Below, piece after piece: positions 7,935-16,621 of a stretch of 64,000 nucleotides of DNA (the first letter of the stretch is position 1; each line of letters opens with the position of its first letter). The notes beneath the pieces are model-generated. The model made no database searches. It saw nothing but the letters and a program-made list of their open reading frames with translations, and was not told where the DNA came from. The position numbers and the translations under genes are program-made. This stretch comes from CAIWHR01 sp963823215. Its GTDB lineage: Bacteria; Pseudomonadota; Gammaproteobacteria; Burkholderiales; Casimicrobiaceae. The stretch is taken from contig CAWGKT010000007.1 in the NCBI GenBank assembly GCA_963823215.1, forward strand, positions 248,001-312,000. Direction: 5' to 3'.

Positions 7935-9167
7935 ATGAGCCAGCACACCCCACTTGAACTGCACGTCCCCGAACCGCCCGGGCGGCCCGGGCACGCGTCG
8001 GACTTCTCGTATCTGCACCTCGCGCCCGCGGGTACCGTGCGCAGGCCGAGTGTGGACGCGCGGCCGGCGGAAACCGGCGACGTCGCCGCAGCGCTCGTGC
8101 GCGTGCTCGATGACGACGGCCGGGCCGTCGGACCCTGGGATCCGCTTGCGGACCCGACGGTGCTGCAGGCAGGCTTGCGCACAATGCTGACGACGCGCGC
8201 CTTCGACGCGCGCATGCTGACGGCGCAACGACAGAAGAAGCTGTCGTTCTACATGCAATGCCTGGGCGAGGAAGCGATCGGCATCGGCCAGGCGATGGCG
8301 CTCGAGCCCGCGGACATGTGCTTTCCCACCTACCGGCAGCAGGGGATCCTGATTGCCCGCGGTTACGGCCTCGTCGACATGATGTGCCAGCTCTTCTCGA
8401 ACGACCGCGATCCCGTGCTCGGACGGCAGATGCCGGTCATGTACACGTCGCGCCGGCACGGCTTCTTCTCGCTTTCCGGCAACCTCGGCACGCAGTACAT
8501 CCAGGCGGTGGGCTGGGCCATGGCGTCCGCGATCAAGGGCGACACGCGGATCGCGTCGGCATGGATCGGCGACGGCTCCACTGCCGAGGCCGATTTCCAC
8601 AGCGCGCTGACGTTCGCCGCCGTGTATCGCGCGCCAGTCATCCTCAATGTCGTCAACAACCAGTGGGCGATCTCTTCGTTCCAGGGCATCGCCGGCGGCG
8701 AGGCGGCCACGTTCGCCGCCCGCGGCGTCGGCAATGGCATCGCGTCGCTGCGCGTCGACGGCAACGATTTCCTCGCCGTGCTGGCGGCTTCGGGCTGGGC
8801 AGCCGAGCGCGCCCGCAGCGGGTGGGGGCCGACCCTGATCGAATGGGTCACCTACCGGGGGGGCGCGCACTCGACCTCGGACGACCCGTCCAAGTACCGG
8901 CCCGCCGACGACTGGGCGCACTTTCCGCTGGGCGATCCCATCGCGCGGCTGAAGCAGCACCTGATCGCCATCGGCGCCTGGTCGGAGGACGAGCACGCGC
9001 GCGTCCGCGCGGCGATCGACGAAGATGTGGCCGCCGCGCAGAAGGAGGCCGAGAGCTACGGCACGCTCGCCTCCGGCCACGTGCACGACGCGTCGACGAT
9101 GTTCGAGGACGTGTACAAGGACATGCCGGCGCACCTCGTGCGGCAGCGGGCGCAACTGGGGGCCTGA
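7935..9167 (+). CDS. bkdA1: Branched-chain 2-oxoacid dehydrogenase E1 component, alpha subunit
   Basis: The thiamine diphosphate-dependent E1alpha that decarboxylates branched-chain 2-oxoacids with its beta partner. It has 410 residues from the ATG at 7935 (an ATG at 7923 adds four). Typical parts are FYMQCLGEEAIGIGQAMAL, PTYRQQGILIARGY, and the ThDP/Mg motif GDGSTAEADFHSALTFAA ending in VVNNQWAIS at about residues 215-250. The phosphorylation-loop region YRGGAHSTSDDPSKYR is characteristic of the branched-chain rather than the pyruvate enzyme. It is first in a compact E1alpha-E1beta-E2 operon, with two bases between its stop and the next start. Confidence 0.92.
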   Translation: MSQHTPLELHVPEPPGRPGHASDFSYLHLAPAGTVRRPSVDARPAETGDVAAALVRVLDDDGRAVGPWDPLADPTVLQAGLRTMLTTRAFDARMLTAQRQKKLSFYMQCLGEEAIGIGQAMALEPADMCFPTYRQQGILIARGYGLVDMMCQLFSNDRDPVLGRQMPVMYTSRRHGFFSLSGNLGTQYIQAVGWAMASAIKGDTRIASAWIGDGSTAEADFHSALTFAAVYRAPVILNVVNNQWAISSFQGIAGGEAATFAARGVGNGIASLRVDGNDFLAVLAASGWAAERARSGWGPTLIEWVTYRGGAHSTSDDPSKYRPADDWAHFPLGDPIARLKQHLIAIGAWSEDEHARVRAAIDEDVAAAQKEAESYGTLASGHVHDASTMFEDVYKDMPAHLVRQRAQLGA

Positions 9168-9169
9168 CC

Positions 9170-10183
9170 ATGGCGGCGATGACCATGATCCAGGCGATCC
9201 GTTCCGCGATGGACGTGATGCTCGGCCGCGACGACAACGTCGTCGTGTTCGGCGAGGACGTCGGCTATTTCGGCGGCGTGTTCCGCTGCACCGAAGGGCT
9301 GCAGGCGAAGTACGGCGCGTCACGCGTGTTCGACACCCCGATCGCCGAGGGCGGCATCGTCGGCGTCGCGATCGGCATGGGCGCCTACGGCCTGCGGCCG
9401 GTCGCCGAGATCCAGTTCGCCGATTACCTCTATCCGGCGTACGACCAGATCGTGTCCGAGGCGGCGCGGCTGCGCTACCGTTCCGCTGGGGACTTCACGG
9501 CGCCCATCACTATCCGGATGCCCTGCGGCGGCGGGATCTACGGCGGCCAGACGCACAGCCAGAGCCCCGAGGCGGTGTTCACTCACGTCTGCGGGCTGCG
9601 CACGGTGATGCCGTCCAACCCGCACGACGCGAAAGGCCTGCTGATCGCATCGATCGAATGCGACGACCCGGTGATCTTCCTCGAACCCAAGCGCATCTAC
9701 AACGGCCCGTTCGACGGCCACCACGACCGGCCTATCGTGCCGTGGTCGGGGCACCCGATGGCCGAGGTGCCCGAGGGTCATTACACGGTGCCGCTCGAGT
9801 CGGCGGCCATCGTGCGGCCCGGCGCCGCCGTGACCGTCCTCACCTACGGCACCATGGTGTGGGTGGCGGAAGCGGCGGCGCACGAGACCGGCGTCGATGC
9901 GGAGATCATCGACCTGCGCAGCCTCTGGCCGCTCGACCTCGACACGCTCGTCGGCTCCGTGAGGAAAACCGGCCGTTGCGTCGTCGTGCACGAGGCGACG
10001 CGCACCAGCGGCTTCGGGGCCGAGCTCGCGGCGCTGGTGCAGGAGCATTGCTTCTTCCAGCTCGAGGCGCCAATCGAGCGGGTGACAGGCTGGGACACAC
10101 CGTACCCGCACGCCCAGGAGTGGGCCTATTTCCCCGGCCCCGCGCGCGTGGGCGCGGCGCTGCGGCGCGTGATGGAGACGTGA
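9170..10183 (+). CDS. bkdA2: Branched-chain 2-oxoacid dehydrogenase E1 component, beta subunit
   Basis: 337 residues, starting at the ATG two bases after the E1alpha stop. It forms the alpha2beta2 E1 with the preceding protein. Recognisable are the N-terminal MTMIQAIRSAMDVML, VVFGEDVGYFGGVFRCTEGL with the ThDP-contacting Glu, RVFDTPIAEGGIVGVAIGMG, and EIQFADYLYPAYDQIVSEAA. The C-terminal transketolase-like domain has LTYGTMVWVAEAA and EIIDLRSLWPLD. The GYFGGVFR element and total length fit the branched-chain type. It is translationally close to both neighbours. Confidence 0.93.
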   Translation: MAAMTMIQAIRSAMDVMLGRDDNVVVFGEDVGYFGGVFRCTEGLQAKYGASRVFDTPIAEGGIVGVAIGMGAYGLRPVAEIQFADYLYPAYDQIVSEAARLRYRSAGDFTAPITIRMPCGGGIYGGQTHSQSPEAVFTHVCGLRTVMPSNPHDAKGLLIASIECDDPVIFLEPKRIYNGPFDGHHDRPIVPWSGHPMAEVPEGHYTVPLESAAIVRPGAAVTVLTYGTMVWVAEAAAHETGVDAEIIDLRSLWPLDLDTLVGSVRKTGRCVVVHEATRTSGFGAELAALVQEHCFFQLEAPIERVTGWDTPYPHAQEWAYFPGPARVGAALRRVMET

Positions 10184-10184
10184 G

Positions 10185-11402
10185 GTGAATATTCATGTGG
10201 TGAAGGTGCCCGACATCGGCGAAGGCATCGCCGAAGTCGAGCTCGTCCTGTGGCACGTCGAACCCGGCGATACGGTTGTCGCGGACCAGACACTTGTCGA
10301 CGTGATGACCGACAAGGCGACCGTCGAAGTGCCGTCGCCGGTGGCCGGGCGGGTGCTCGCGCTGTCGGGCAACGCAGGCGACAAGCTCGCCGTGGGCAGC
10401 GCGCTGATCCGGATCGCCGTCGACGAGGCGGCGATCACTGTGCCCGGCCACGCCATTGCCAATGCGCGTGCGCCGACTGCGGCGACCTCCGTCACGGCAG
10501 CGCCCCTCGCGTCGTCGGCTGCGGGCAAGCCGCTCGCGTCGCCGTCGGTACGGCGTCAGGCGCGCGAGCTCTCGGTGGACCTGGCGCAGGTGCCGGGAAG
10601 CGGGCCCGACGGGCGCGTCCTGCACGAGGACGTCGTCCGCTTTGCCACGCCGCAGGCTGAGGAACGCTCGGTGCCGGTAAGCGCGCAACGCCATGGCGAG
10701 CGCAACGGCGAACAGCAGGTGCCCGTTATAGGCCTGCGCCGCCAGATCGCGCTGCGCATGCAGGATGCGCTGCGCATCCCGCATTTCACCTACGTCGAGG
10801 AAATCGACGTCACCGAACTCGAAGCGCTGCGCGCACGGCTCAACGCCGAACGGGCCCGCGCGCGCGGGCACCTCACCCTGCTGCCGTTTCTGATGCGCGC
10901 CATCGTGCTTGCCGTCCGGTCCTTCCCGCAGCTCAACGCGCGGTACGACGACGCGCAGGGCATCGTGACGCGGTTCGCCGCCGTGCACATCGGCATCGCG
11001 ACCCAGACCGACGGCGGGCTGCTGGTCCCGGTCGTCCGCCATGCGGAAGCGCTCGATCTCTGGGCGAGCGCGGCCGAGGTCGCGCGCCTCGCCGATGCCG
11101 CGCGCGGGGGCAAGGCCCGGCGCGAGGAGCTGTCCGGCTCGACGATCACGATCACGAGCCTCGGCCCGCGCGGCGGCATCGTCACCACGCCGATCATCAA
11201 CCCGCCGGAGGTCGCCATTGTCGGTGTGAACCGCATCGTCGAGCGGCCCGTGATCCGTGGCGGCGCGGTCGTGCCGCGGCTGCTCATGAACCTGTCATCG
11301 TCGTTCGATCACCGCGTCGTCGACGGCCAGCATGCGGCCGACTTCGTGCAGACGTTGCGCGGCTGCGTCGAGTGCCCGGCGCTGCTGTTCGTCGACACCT
11401 GA
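10185..11402 (+). CDS. bkdB: Lipoamide acyltransferase E2 component of the branched-chain 2-oxoacid dehydrogenase
   Basis: 405 residues from a GTG one base after the E1beta stop. Domains in order: a lipoyl domain (residues 1-80) with the lipoylated Lys in MTDKATVEVPSP; an Ala-rich linker; a peripheral subunit-binding domain (about 120-155) with SPSVRRQARELSVDLAQVPG; and a catalytic acyltransferase domain (about 180-405) ending with SSSFDHRVVDGQHAADFV, which carries the catalytic His. The first half of the catalytic domain has PHFTYVEEIDVTELEALR. No E3 (dihydrolipoyl dehydrogenase) gene follows, so the complex must borrow one from elsewhere. Confidence 0.93.
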   Translation: MNIHVVKVPDIGEGIAEVELVLWHVEPGDTVVADQTLVDVMTDKATVEVPSPVAGRVLALSGNAGDKLAVGSALIRIAVDEAAITVPGHAIANARAPTAATSVTAAPLASSAAGKPLASPSVRRQARELSVDLAQVPGSGPDGRVLHEDVVRFATPQAEERSVPVSAQRHGERNGEQQVPVIGLRRQIALRMQDALRIPHFTYVEEIDVTELEALRARLNAERARARGHLTLLPFLMRAIVLAVRSFPQLNARYDDAQGIVTRFAAVHIGIATQTDGGLLVPVVRHAEALDLWASAAEVARLADAARGGKARREELSGSTITITSLGPRGGIVTTPIINPPEVAIVGVNRIVERPVIRGGAVVPRLLMNLSSSFDHRVVDGQHAADFVQTLRGCVECPALLFVDT

Positions 11403-11448
11403 TCTCCGTCCGGCGCCAGCAATCGTCTTGAAGTGCGCCTGCAGGATC

Positions 11449-12075
11449 TCAGGGCTTGGGGATTCGGATCCGGCTGATCATCAGCGACCCTGAAACTGCA
11501 AACATGAAGACGAATGGATGCAGGGTGAAGCCGGCCAGGTGAAATTCGCCCAACCACAGGTCCTGACGGACGGCCCCGGACCACGCCGCCAGTGCCAGCA
11601 GGCCGACGAGGACGATCGAAGTCGGTATCGGAGTTCCTTCGAAGTACTTCACCTTGTCCGATCCTCCGGACAGTTCATCGGCAGTGACGTTGTACCGGGC
11701 AAGGCGCGAGACGCCGCAGGCGACGAAGTAGGCCAGGACGATGCGGTCGTACAAGCCCTGCATGCCGCAACCGTAGGCGATGATCGCCGGGGCTACGCCG
11801 AAGGAGATTACATCGGCTAGCGAGTCGAGCTCCCGCCCCATCGTCGATGTTTGCTGCCGCCACCGGGCAATGCGGCCGTCCAGAACGTCGAAGACCAACG
11901 CGGCAAAGACCAGCGCGCAGGCAAAGTAGACGTGCCTGGCGTTACTCGTTTCGAGGTAGGTCATGGTGGAGAACAGGGCCCCGGTCCCGCAGACGGCATT
12001 GGCAAGGGTGAACCAGTCCGCCAGGTGGAACTCCCGGATCATCGAGAAGGGTCCGTGCGGCTTGATCGTAGGCAT
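11449..12075 (-). CDS. pssA: CDP-diacylglycerol-serine O-phosphatidyltransferase (phosphatidylserine synthase)
   Basis: 208 residues. A CDP-alcohol phosphatidyltransferase of the inner membrane that makes phosphatidylserine, the precursor of phosphatidylethanolamine. The family motif D-x2-DG-x2-AR-x8-G-x3-D-x3-D is complete at about residues 64-88: FDVLDGRIARW, then MGRELDSLADVISFG. Further signs are LADWFTLANAVCGTGALFS at the N-terminus and ACGVSRLARYNV after the motif. About five to six hydrophobic segments are present. It is convergent with the E2 gene across a 46-base spacer. Related members of the family make other head groups, but the sequence fits the small PssA type. Confidence 0.88.
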   Translation of the reverse strand: MPTIKPHGPFSMIREFHLADWFTLANAVCGTGALFSTMTYLETSNARHVYFACALVFAALVFDVLDGRIARWRQQTSTMGRELDSLADVISFGVAPAIIAYGCGMQGLYDRIVLAYFVACGVSRLARYNVTADELSGGSDKVKYFEGTPIPTSIVLVGLLALAAWSGAVRQDLWLGEFHLAGFTLHPFVFMFAVSGSLMISRIRIPKP

Positions 12076-12233
12076 GGGAAGCTGGTCTCCTGGGTCCGCG
12101 TTGGCGCGGGGAATCCTGCGCCGACATTCTCACCCGCCGTCGCGTGCCCATCGGTGCACTGGCGCACCTTCGGCCAGCGGAAGGCGTCTTCGGCGGTCGG
12201 CGCCGGCCGGGCATGGCTCCGGCCGCGCAACAG

Positions 12234-12265
12234 AACGAAGGGCCTCCGCGCGGAGGCCCTTCGTT
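12234..12265 (-). terminator. Perfect inverted repeat downstream of hsp20, probable terminator
   Basis: A perfect palindrome of 32 bases: CGAAGGGCCTCCGC and its reverse complement meet at 12249/12250, and the match extends by AA/TT at each end. As RNA from the minus strand it would fold into a long GC-rich hairpin ending in CGUU shortly after the hsp20 stop (12324). The U-tract is short, so it could also act as an mRNA-stabilising or bidirectional element. Confidence 0.65.
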
Positions 12266-12323
12266 GCCCGGACCGCACCGGCGGAGAGACCCACCTGCCC
12301 TCCCTCCGCGGCCGGCCGCAGGG

Positions 12324-12749
12324 TTACATCACCGGCAGTTTTCTGCCCGCGACGCCCGCTTTCTTGACCAGCGTCAGTTCGAGCACGCCGCCGTCGTACT
12401 TCGCCACGCTTTTCGCCTCGTCGAGCTCATAGGGGAGCGTGAAGCTGCGATAGACGTTGCCGTAATACCGCTCGCTGCGCAGCATCTTGTCGCCGTCCTT
12501 CTTTTCCCATTCCCGCTTCACTTCGGCGGTGATCGTGACTTCGTTGCGCTCGATCTCGATGTTGATGTTTTCCTTCTTCACGCCGGGCATTTCGGCGTGC
12601 ACCAGGTAGCCGTCCTTGGTTTCCGCGACGTCCATCTTGATCGTGACCGGGGTGCGCGCTCCTTCCATCCGGACCGGCTTGAAGAATCCGCGGAAGAGCT
12701 CGTCCATCCCTGTATCGACGAAGGGATCATACGATACGAGGTTGTTCAT
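12324..12749 (-). CDS. Small heat-shock protein, Hsp20/alpha-crystallin family
   Basis: 141 residues from the ATG at 12749, chosen because AGGAGGGCAAG precedes it. The protein starts MNNLVSYDPF and is an ATP-independent holdase chaperone of the cytoplasm. The alpha-crystallin domain spans about residues 35-130, with VKKENINIEIERNEVTITAE, RYYGNVYRSFTLPYELDE and the GGVLELTLVKK strand. It ends with a short extension GRKLPVM in place of the usual IxI motif. An FNR-type box lies about 100 bases upstream (12851-12864) and a palindrome follows the stop. A second hsp20 is encoded at 30.1-30.5 kb. Confidence 0.92.
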   Translation of the reverse strand: MNNLVSYDPFVDTGMDELFRGFFKPVRMEGARTPVTIKMDVAETKDGYLVHAEMPGVKKENINIEIERNEVTITAEVKREWEKKDGDKMLRSERYYGNVYRSFTLPYELDEAKSVAKYDGGVLELTLVKKAGVAGRKLPVM

Positions 12750-12850
12750 CTTGCCCTCCTTCACCTGCAACCTTGGTTCGGACCCCGAACCCTCGGGACC
12801 CTCCCCGATCTTAATTTTGCGCCGCCCTGCGACCATTGCAAGCGAGTGCT

Positions 12851-12864
12851 TTGACGGCGATCAA
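12851..12864. promoter_or_regulatory. FNR/Anr-type box TTGACGGCGATCAA upstream of hsp20
   Basis: A 14-base dyad of the FNR/Anr/Dnr consensus form TTGAY-N4-RTCAA, 102 bases upstream of the hsp20 ATG on the minus strand. Unlike the other five boxes in this window there is no convincing -10 hexamer 21-22 bases downstream. An AT-rich CAAAAT begins 31 bases downstream. Regulation by oxygen or nitric oxide is inferred. Confidence 0.55.
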
Positions 12865-12955
12865 CGGCTCTCCCAAAAAACGTCTTCCGGGCCGAAGGTG
12901 CTTGTCCGCCAGGCTCCTCATGCGCTTCCGTGTCGCACCCCGGCGGGCATGCGCA

Positions 12956-13870
12956 TCATTGCGCGCCCCAGAGCCAGGCCGCGCCGCGCACGCCGCTCGA
13001 ATCGCCGTGCGCGTTGCGCAGCAGGCGCGTGTCGACACGGTCGGAGAACACCCAGGCGCCCCACAGCTTCGGAACGTTGGCGTAGAGCCGCTCGATGTTC
13101 GACATCCCGCCGCCCAGCACGATCACGTCGGGGTCGAGCACGTTGATCACGTGCGCAATGGCCCGGGCGAACCGCTCTTCGTAACGCGCAAGGGTCGCCG
13201 CGCAGGTGGCGTCGCCGGTCGCGGCGCGCGCCGCGATATCGATCGCGCTTGCCGGTTCGGCGGTCGCAGCAAGGTGATCGCGCTCGATGGCGGGCCCGGA
13301 CAGCCAGGTCTCGATGCACCCCGAACGCCCGCAGAAGCACGCGCGGCCCGGCCGTTCGCCGTCTGCAGGCCACGGCAATGGATTGTGGCCCCACTCCCCG
13401 GCAATGCCGTTCGGGCCGTCGAGCGCGCGGCCGTGCACGACGATGCCGGCGCCAACGCCGGTTCCGAGGATCGCGCCGAAGACGACGTCGGCGCCCTCAC
13501 CGGCCCCGTCGGTCGCCTCGGAGAGCGCGAAGCAGTTCGCGTCGTTCGTCACGCGCACCTCGCGCCCGAGCTCGGTCTCGAGGTCGCGCTTGAACGGCTG
13601 GCCGTTGAGGCAAACCGAGTTGCAGCCCCGCAACAAACCCGTCGCGCGCGAGATCGAGCCGGGTGTGCCGATGCCGACCGTCCCCGGGCGGCCGAGCTCC
13701 CGGTCAGCCTCGCGCACCAGCCCCGCAAGCGCGGCGAGCGTGCCGCGGTAGTCACCGTGCGGCGTCGGAATCCGTCGGCGCAGGAGTTCCCGGCCCCGGG
13801 TGTCGAGGGCGATAATCTCGATCTTGGTCCCGCCAAGATCGATCCCCAGCCGCAAGTGCTTGTCGTTCAT
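12956..13870 (-). CDS. mak: Fructokinase of the ROK family (Mak-like)
   Basis: 304 residues from the ATG at 13870 (MNDKHLRLGIDLGGTK). It phosphorylates fructose (and weakly other hexoses) with ATP in the cytoplasm. The ATP-binding DLGGTK motif is at the N-terminus. NDANCFALSEATDGAGEGAD carries the catalytic Asp, GEWGHNPLPWP follows, and the ROK zinc motif CFCGRSGCIETWLSG (C-x-C-G-x2-G-C-x-E) is complete. LDPDVIVLGGGMSN and HGDSSGVRGAAWLW near the end closely resemble E. coli Mak from memory. It is divergent from glgP, so it likely supplies hexose phosphate beside the glycogen operon. Glucokinase activity cannot be excluded. Confidence 0.88.
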   Translation of the reverse strand: MNDKHLRLGIDLGGTKIEIIALDTRGRELLRRRIPTPHGDYRGTLAALAGLVREADRELGRPGTVGIGTPGSISRATGLLRGCNSVCLNGQPFKRDLETELGREVRVTNDANCFALSEATDGAGEGADVVFGAILGTGVGAGIVVHGRALDGPNGIAGEWGHNPLPWPADGERPGRACFCGRSGCIETWLSGPAIERDHLAATAEPASAIDIAARAATGDATCAATLARYEERFARAIAHVINVLDPDVIVLGGGMSNIERLYANVPKLWGAWVFSDRVDTRLLRNAHGDSSGVRGAAWLWGAQ

Positions 13871-14113
13871 CGCGGTTCCCGTGCGCAGGGACCGGGATCG
13901 GACCGGACTCCCGCGCCTCTCGCACGTAACGGAATATGCCACATCGCGGCGCCGCCGGAATCCGCACGGACCGCATTTCGGCATGGTTTGTGCAGGATCC
14001 CGCTACGTATCCGGCGGAAACGAGCGTGCCCGATGTAGACTTTATGCTGATACGCAGGATTGCGGCCGGTTTCGCCGCCGCAACTGTCGTCGCAACCCAT
14101 CCAGACCGAAGCC

Positions 14114-16612
14114 ATGACGGTAATCTCGAGCCCGACCCCCACGATGCAACCCGACGGCACCCCCGGTGCCGATCCTTCGGCGAGCGACGCCGCCGTGTTC
14201 GGGCAGGCCATCCTCGCCAAGCTCACGTACATGGTCGGCAAGGACCCGGCTCATTCACAGGAGCACGACTGGCTCCTGGCGACGGCACTTGCCGTGCGCG
14301 ACCGAATCGTCGATCGCTGGATGGACGCGACGCGCAGGACCTACCGCGACGGCCGCAAACGCGTCTACTACTTCTCGCTCGAATTCCTGATCGGGCGCCT
14401 GCTGTTCGATGCACTCGGCAACCTCGGCCTCACCGACACGGCGCGCGAGGCGCTGCGCGAGTTCGGCGTGGACCTCGACCGGCTGCGCAAGCTGGAACCG
14501 GATGCCGCGCTCGGCAACGGCGGCCTCGGTCGCCTCGCGGCGTGCTTCATGGAAAGCATGGCGACGCTGGGGATACCGGCCCACGGCTACGGTATCCGCT
14601 ATGACCACGGCATCTTCCGGCAGGTCTTGAAAGACGGATGGCAGCACGAGCTCCCCGAGGACTGGCTGTCCGCCGGCAACCCGTGGGAGTTCGAGCGGCC
14701 CGAGGTCACGTACACGATCGGCTTCGGCGGCAGGATCGACAGCGTCGAGGACGGTGACGAGGTGACGCGCTACGCCTGGGAGCCCGCGGAGAGCGTCAAC
14801 GCGATGGCGTTTGACACGCCGCTCGTCGGATGGCGCGGGCGCCACGTCAATACGCTGCGGCTCTGGTCGGCGCAGGCGACGGACCCACTGCGGCTCGAGG
14901 ATTTCAACCGCGGCGATCACGTAGGCGCGCTGGCCGACCGCGTGCGACTGGAGGCGATCTCGCGGGTGCTCTACCCGAGCGACGAAACGGCCGCCGGCCA
15001 CGAGTTGCGGCTGCGGCAGGAGTACTTTTTCGCATCGGCTTCGCTGCAGGACCTGCTCCGGCGGCACAAGGCGCAGCATGGCGAGCTCTCGTCGCTGGCC
15101 GACCACGTGTCGATCCAGCTGAATGACACACATCCGGCCATCGCGGTCCCCGAGCTGATGCGGCTCCTGGTCGACATACACGAGGTGCCCTGGGAGCTCG
15201 CGTGGGACATCACGACGACCGTCTTCAATTACACGAACCACACGCTGCTGCCCGAGGCGCTGGAGACCTGGCCGGTCGCGCTGATGGAGAAACTGCTGCC
15301 GCGGCACATGCAGATCATCTACCTCATCAACGCGCTGCATCTCGATCGCCTGCGCGCCGCGGGACGGACTGACGACGACTTCCTGTCGTCGATTTCGCTG
15401 ATCGAGGAAGACCACAGCCGCCGCGTCCGGATGGGTCATCTCGCGTTTCTCGGATCGCGCCGCGTCAACGGCGTGTCGGCGCTGCACACGAGCCTCATGC
15501 GGCAGACTGTGTTCCGCGACCTCCATTCGATCTATCCGGACCGCATCGTCAACAAGACCAACGGGATCACCTTCCGCCGCTGGCTGTTCCAGGCGAACCC
15601 GGGGCTGACCGAGCTCATCGTCGACGCGGTCGGCCCGGCGGTTCTGGACGATGCCGGACGGCTCGAAGCGCTCGCGCCCCTTGCCGACGACGCGTCATTC
15701 CGCGAGCGCTTCGAGGCCGTGCGCCGCAGAAACAAGATCGCGCTGGCGCGTCTCGTCGCCGAGCGGCTCAACATAGGCCTCGACCCCGACGCGCTGTTCG
15801 ACGTCCACATCAAGCGCATCCACGAGTACAAGCGCCAATTGCTGAACGTGCTGGACACGATCGCGCTCTTCAACGCGATGCGCGCGCAGCCGACGCTGCC
15901 GTGGGTGCCGCGCGTGAAGATCTTCGCCGGCAAGGCCGCCGCGGGCTACCAGCAGGCGAAGCTCATCATCAAGCTCGCCAACGACGTCGCGCACATCGTC
16001 AATCGCGACCCGGTGGTGCGCGGCCGGCTCAAGGTCGTGTTCCTGCCCAACTACAACGTGAGCCTGGCCGAGACGATCATCCCGGCGGCGGATCTGTCGG
16101 AGCAGATCTCGACGGCGGGCATGGAAGCCTCCGGCACCGGCAACATGAAGCTCGCGCTGAACGGCGCACTGACCATCGGCACGCTGGACGGCGCCAACAT
16201 CGAGATCCTCGAGCGCGTGGGCCCCGAGAACATCATGATCTTCGGCCTGACCGCGGACGAGGTTGCGGAGCGGCGCCGCACCGGGATCGACGCCATCGCA
16301 ACCATCGCCGCTTCACGTGTGCTCGCGCAGGTGCTGGACGCCATCGCGTCAGGTGTATTCTCCCCCGACGACCGCAATCGCTATCAGGGGCTCGTCGACG
16401 GTCTGCGCCACCACGATTACTTCATGGTGACCGCGGATTTCGATGCCTACCATTCGACGCAGCACGCGATCGGTGCGCTGTGGCAGGACCGTGGCGCGTG
16501 GTGGCGCAAGGCGATTCTCAACACGGCGCGAATGGGCTGGTTCTCCGCGGACCGGGCGATCCTGGAATATGCGCGCGAAATCTGGCGCGCGGAACCGGGT
16601 CCTCACTCGTAG
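14114..16612 (+). CDS. glgP: Glycogen/maltodextrin phosphorylase
   Basis: 832 residues from the ATG at 14114; an in-frame start at 14060 would add 18. It removes glucose 1-phosphate from alpha-1,4-glucan ends using phosphate and pyridoxal phosphate. Hallmarks are KRVYYFSLEFLIGRLL, ALGNGGLGRLAACFMESMAT, the substrate/phosphate segment SIQLNDTHPAIAVPELMR, IHEYKRQLLN, KIFAGKAAAGYQQAK, and the PLP-lysine motif EASGTGNMKLALNGALTIGT near residue 670-690. It is the first gene of the glgP-glgB-glgC-glgA-glgX/malQ operon, 9 bases before glgB. Length and motifs are those of the classic bacterial GlgP/MalP. Confidence 0.95.
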   Translation: MTVISSPTPTMQPDGTPGADPSASDAAVFGQAILAKLTYMVGKDPAHSQEHDWLLATALAVRDRIVDRWMDATRRTYRDGRKRVYYFSLEFLIGRLLFDALGNLGLTDTAREALREFGVDLDRLRKLEPDAALGNGGLGRLAACFMESMATLGIPAHGYGIRYDHGIFRQVLKDGWQHELPEDWLSAGNPWEFERPEVTYTIGFGGRIDSVEDGDEVTRYAWEPAESVNAMAFDTPLVGWRGRHVNTLRLWSAQATDPLRLEDFNRGDHVGALADRVRLEAISRVLYPSDETAAGHELRLRQEYFFASASLQDLLRRHKAQHGELSSLADHVSIQLNDTHPAIAVPELMRLLVDIHEVPWELAWDITTTVFNYTNHTLLPEALETWPVALMEKLLPRHMQIIYLINALHLDRLRAAGRTDDDFLSSISLIEEDHSRRVRMGHLAFLGSRRVNGVSALHTSLMRQTVFRDLHSIYPDRIVNKTNGITFRRWLFQANPGLTELIVDAVGPAVLDDAGRLEALAPLADDASFRERFEAVRRRNKIALARLVAERLNIGLDPDALFDVHIKRIHEYKRQLLNVLDTIALFNAMRAQPTLPWVPRVKIFAGKAAAGYQQAKLIIKLANDVAHIVNRDPVVRGRLKVVFLPNYNVSLAETIIPAADLSEQISTAGMEASGTGNMKLALNGALTIGTLDGANIEILERVGPENIMIFGLTADEVAERRRTGIDAIATIAASRVLAQVLDAIASGVFSPDDRNRYQGLVDGLRHHDYFMVTADFDAYHSTQHAIGALWQDRGAWWRKAILNTARMGWFSADRAILEYAREIWRAEPGPHS

Positions 16613-16621
16613 TCCGCCGCA

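Noticed and set aside
12151..12180. A GCACTGGCGCACC-TTCG stretch similar to one at about 39707-39730
   Set aside because: The similarity is short and GC-rich, the second site is just before a binding-protein gene, and two copies are not enough to call a repeat or an operator.
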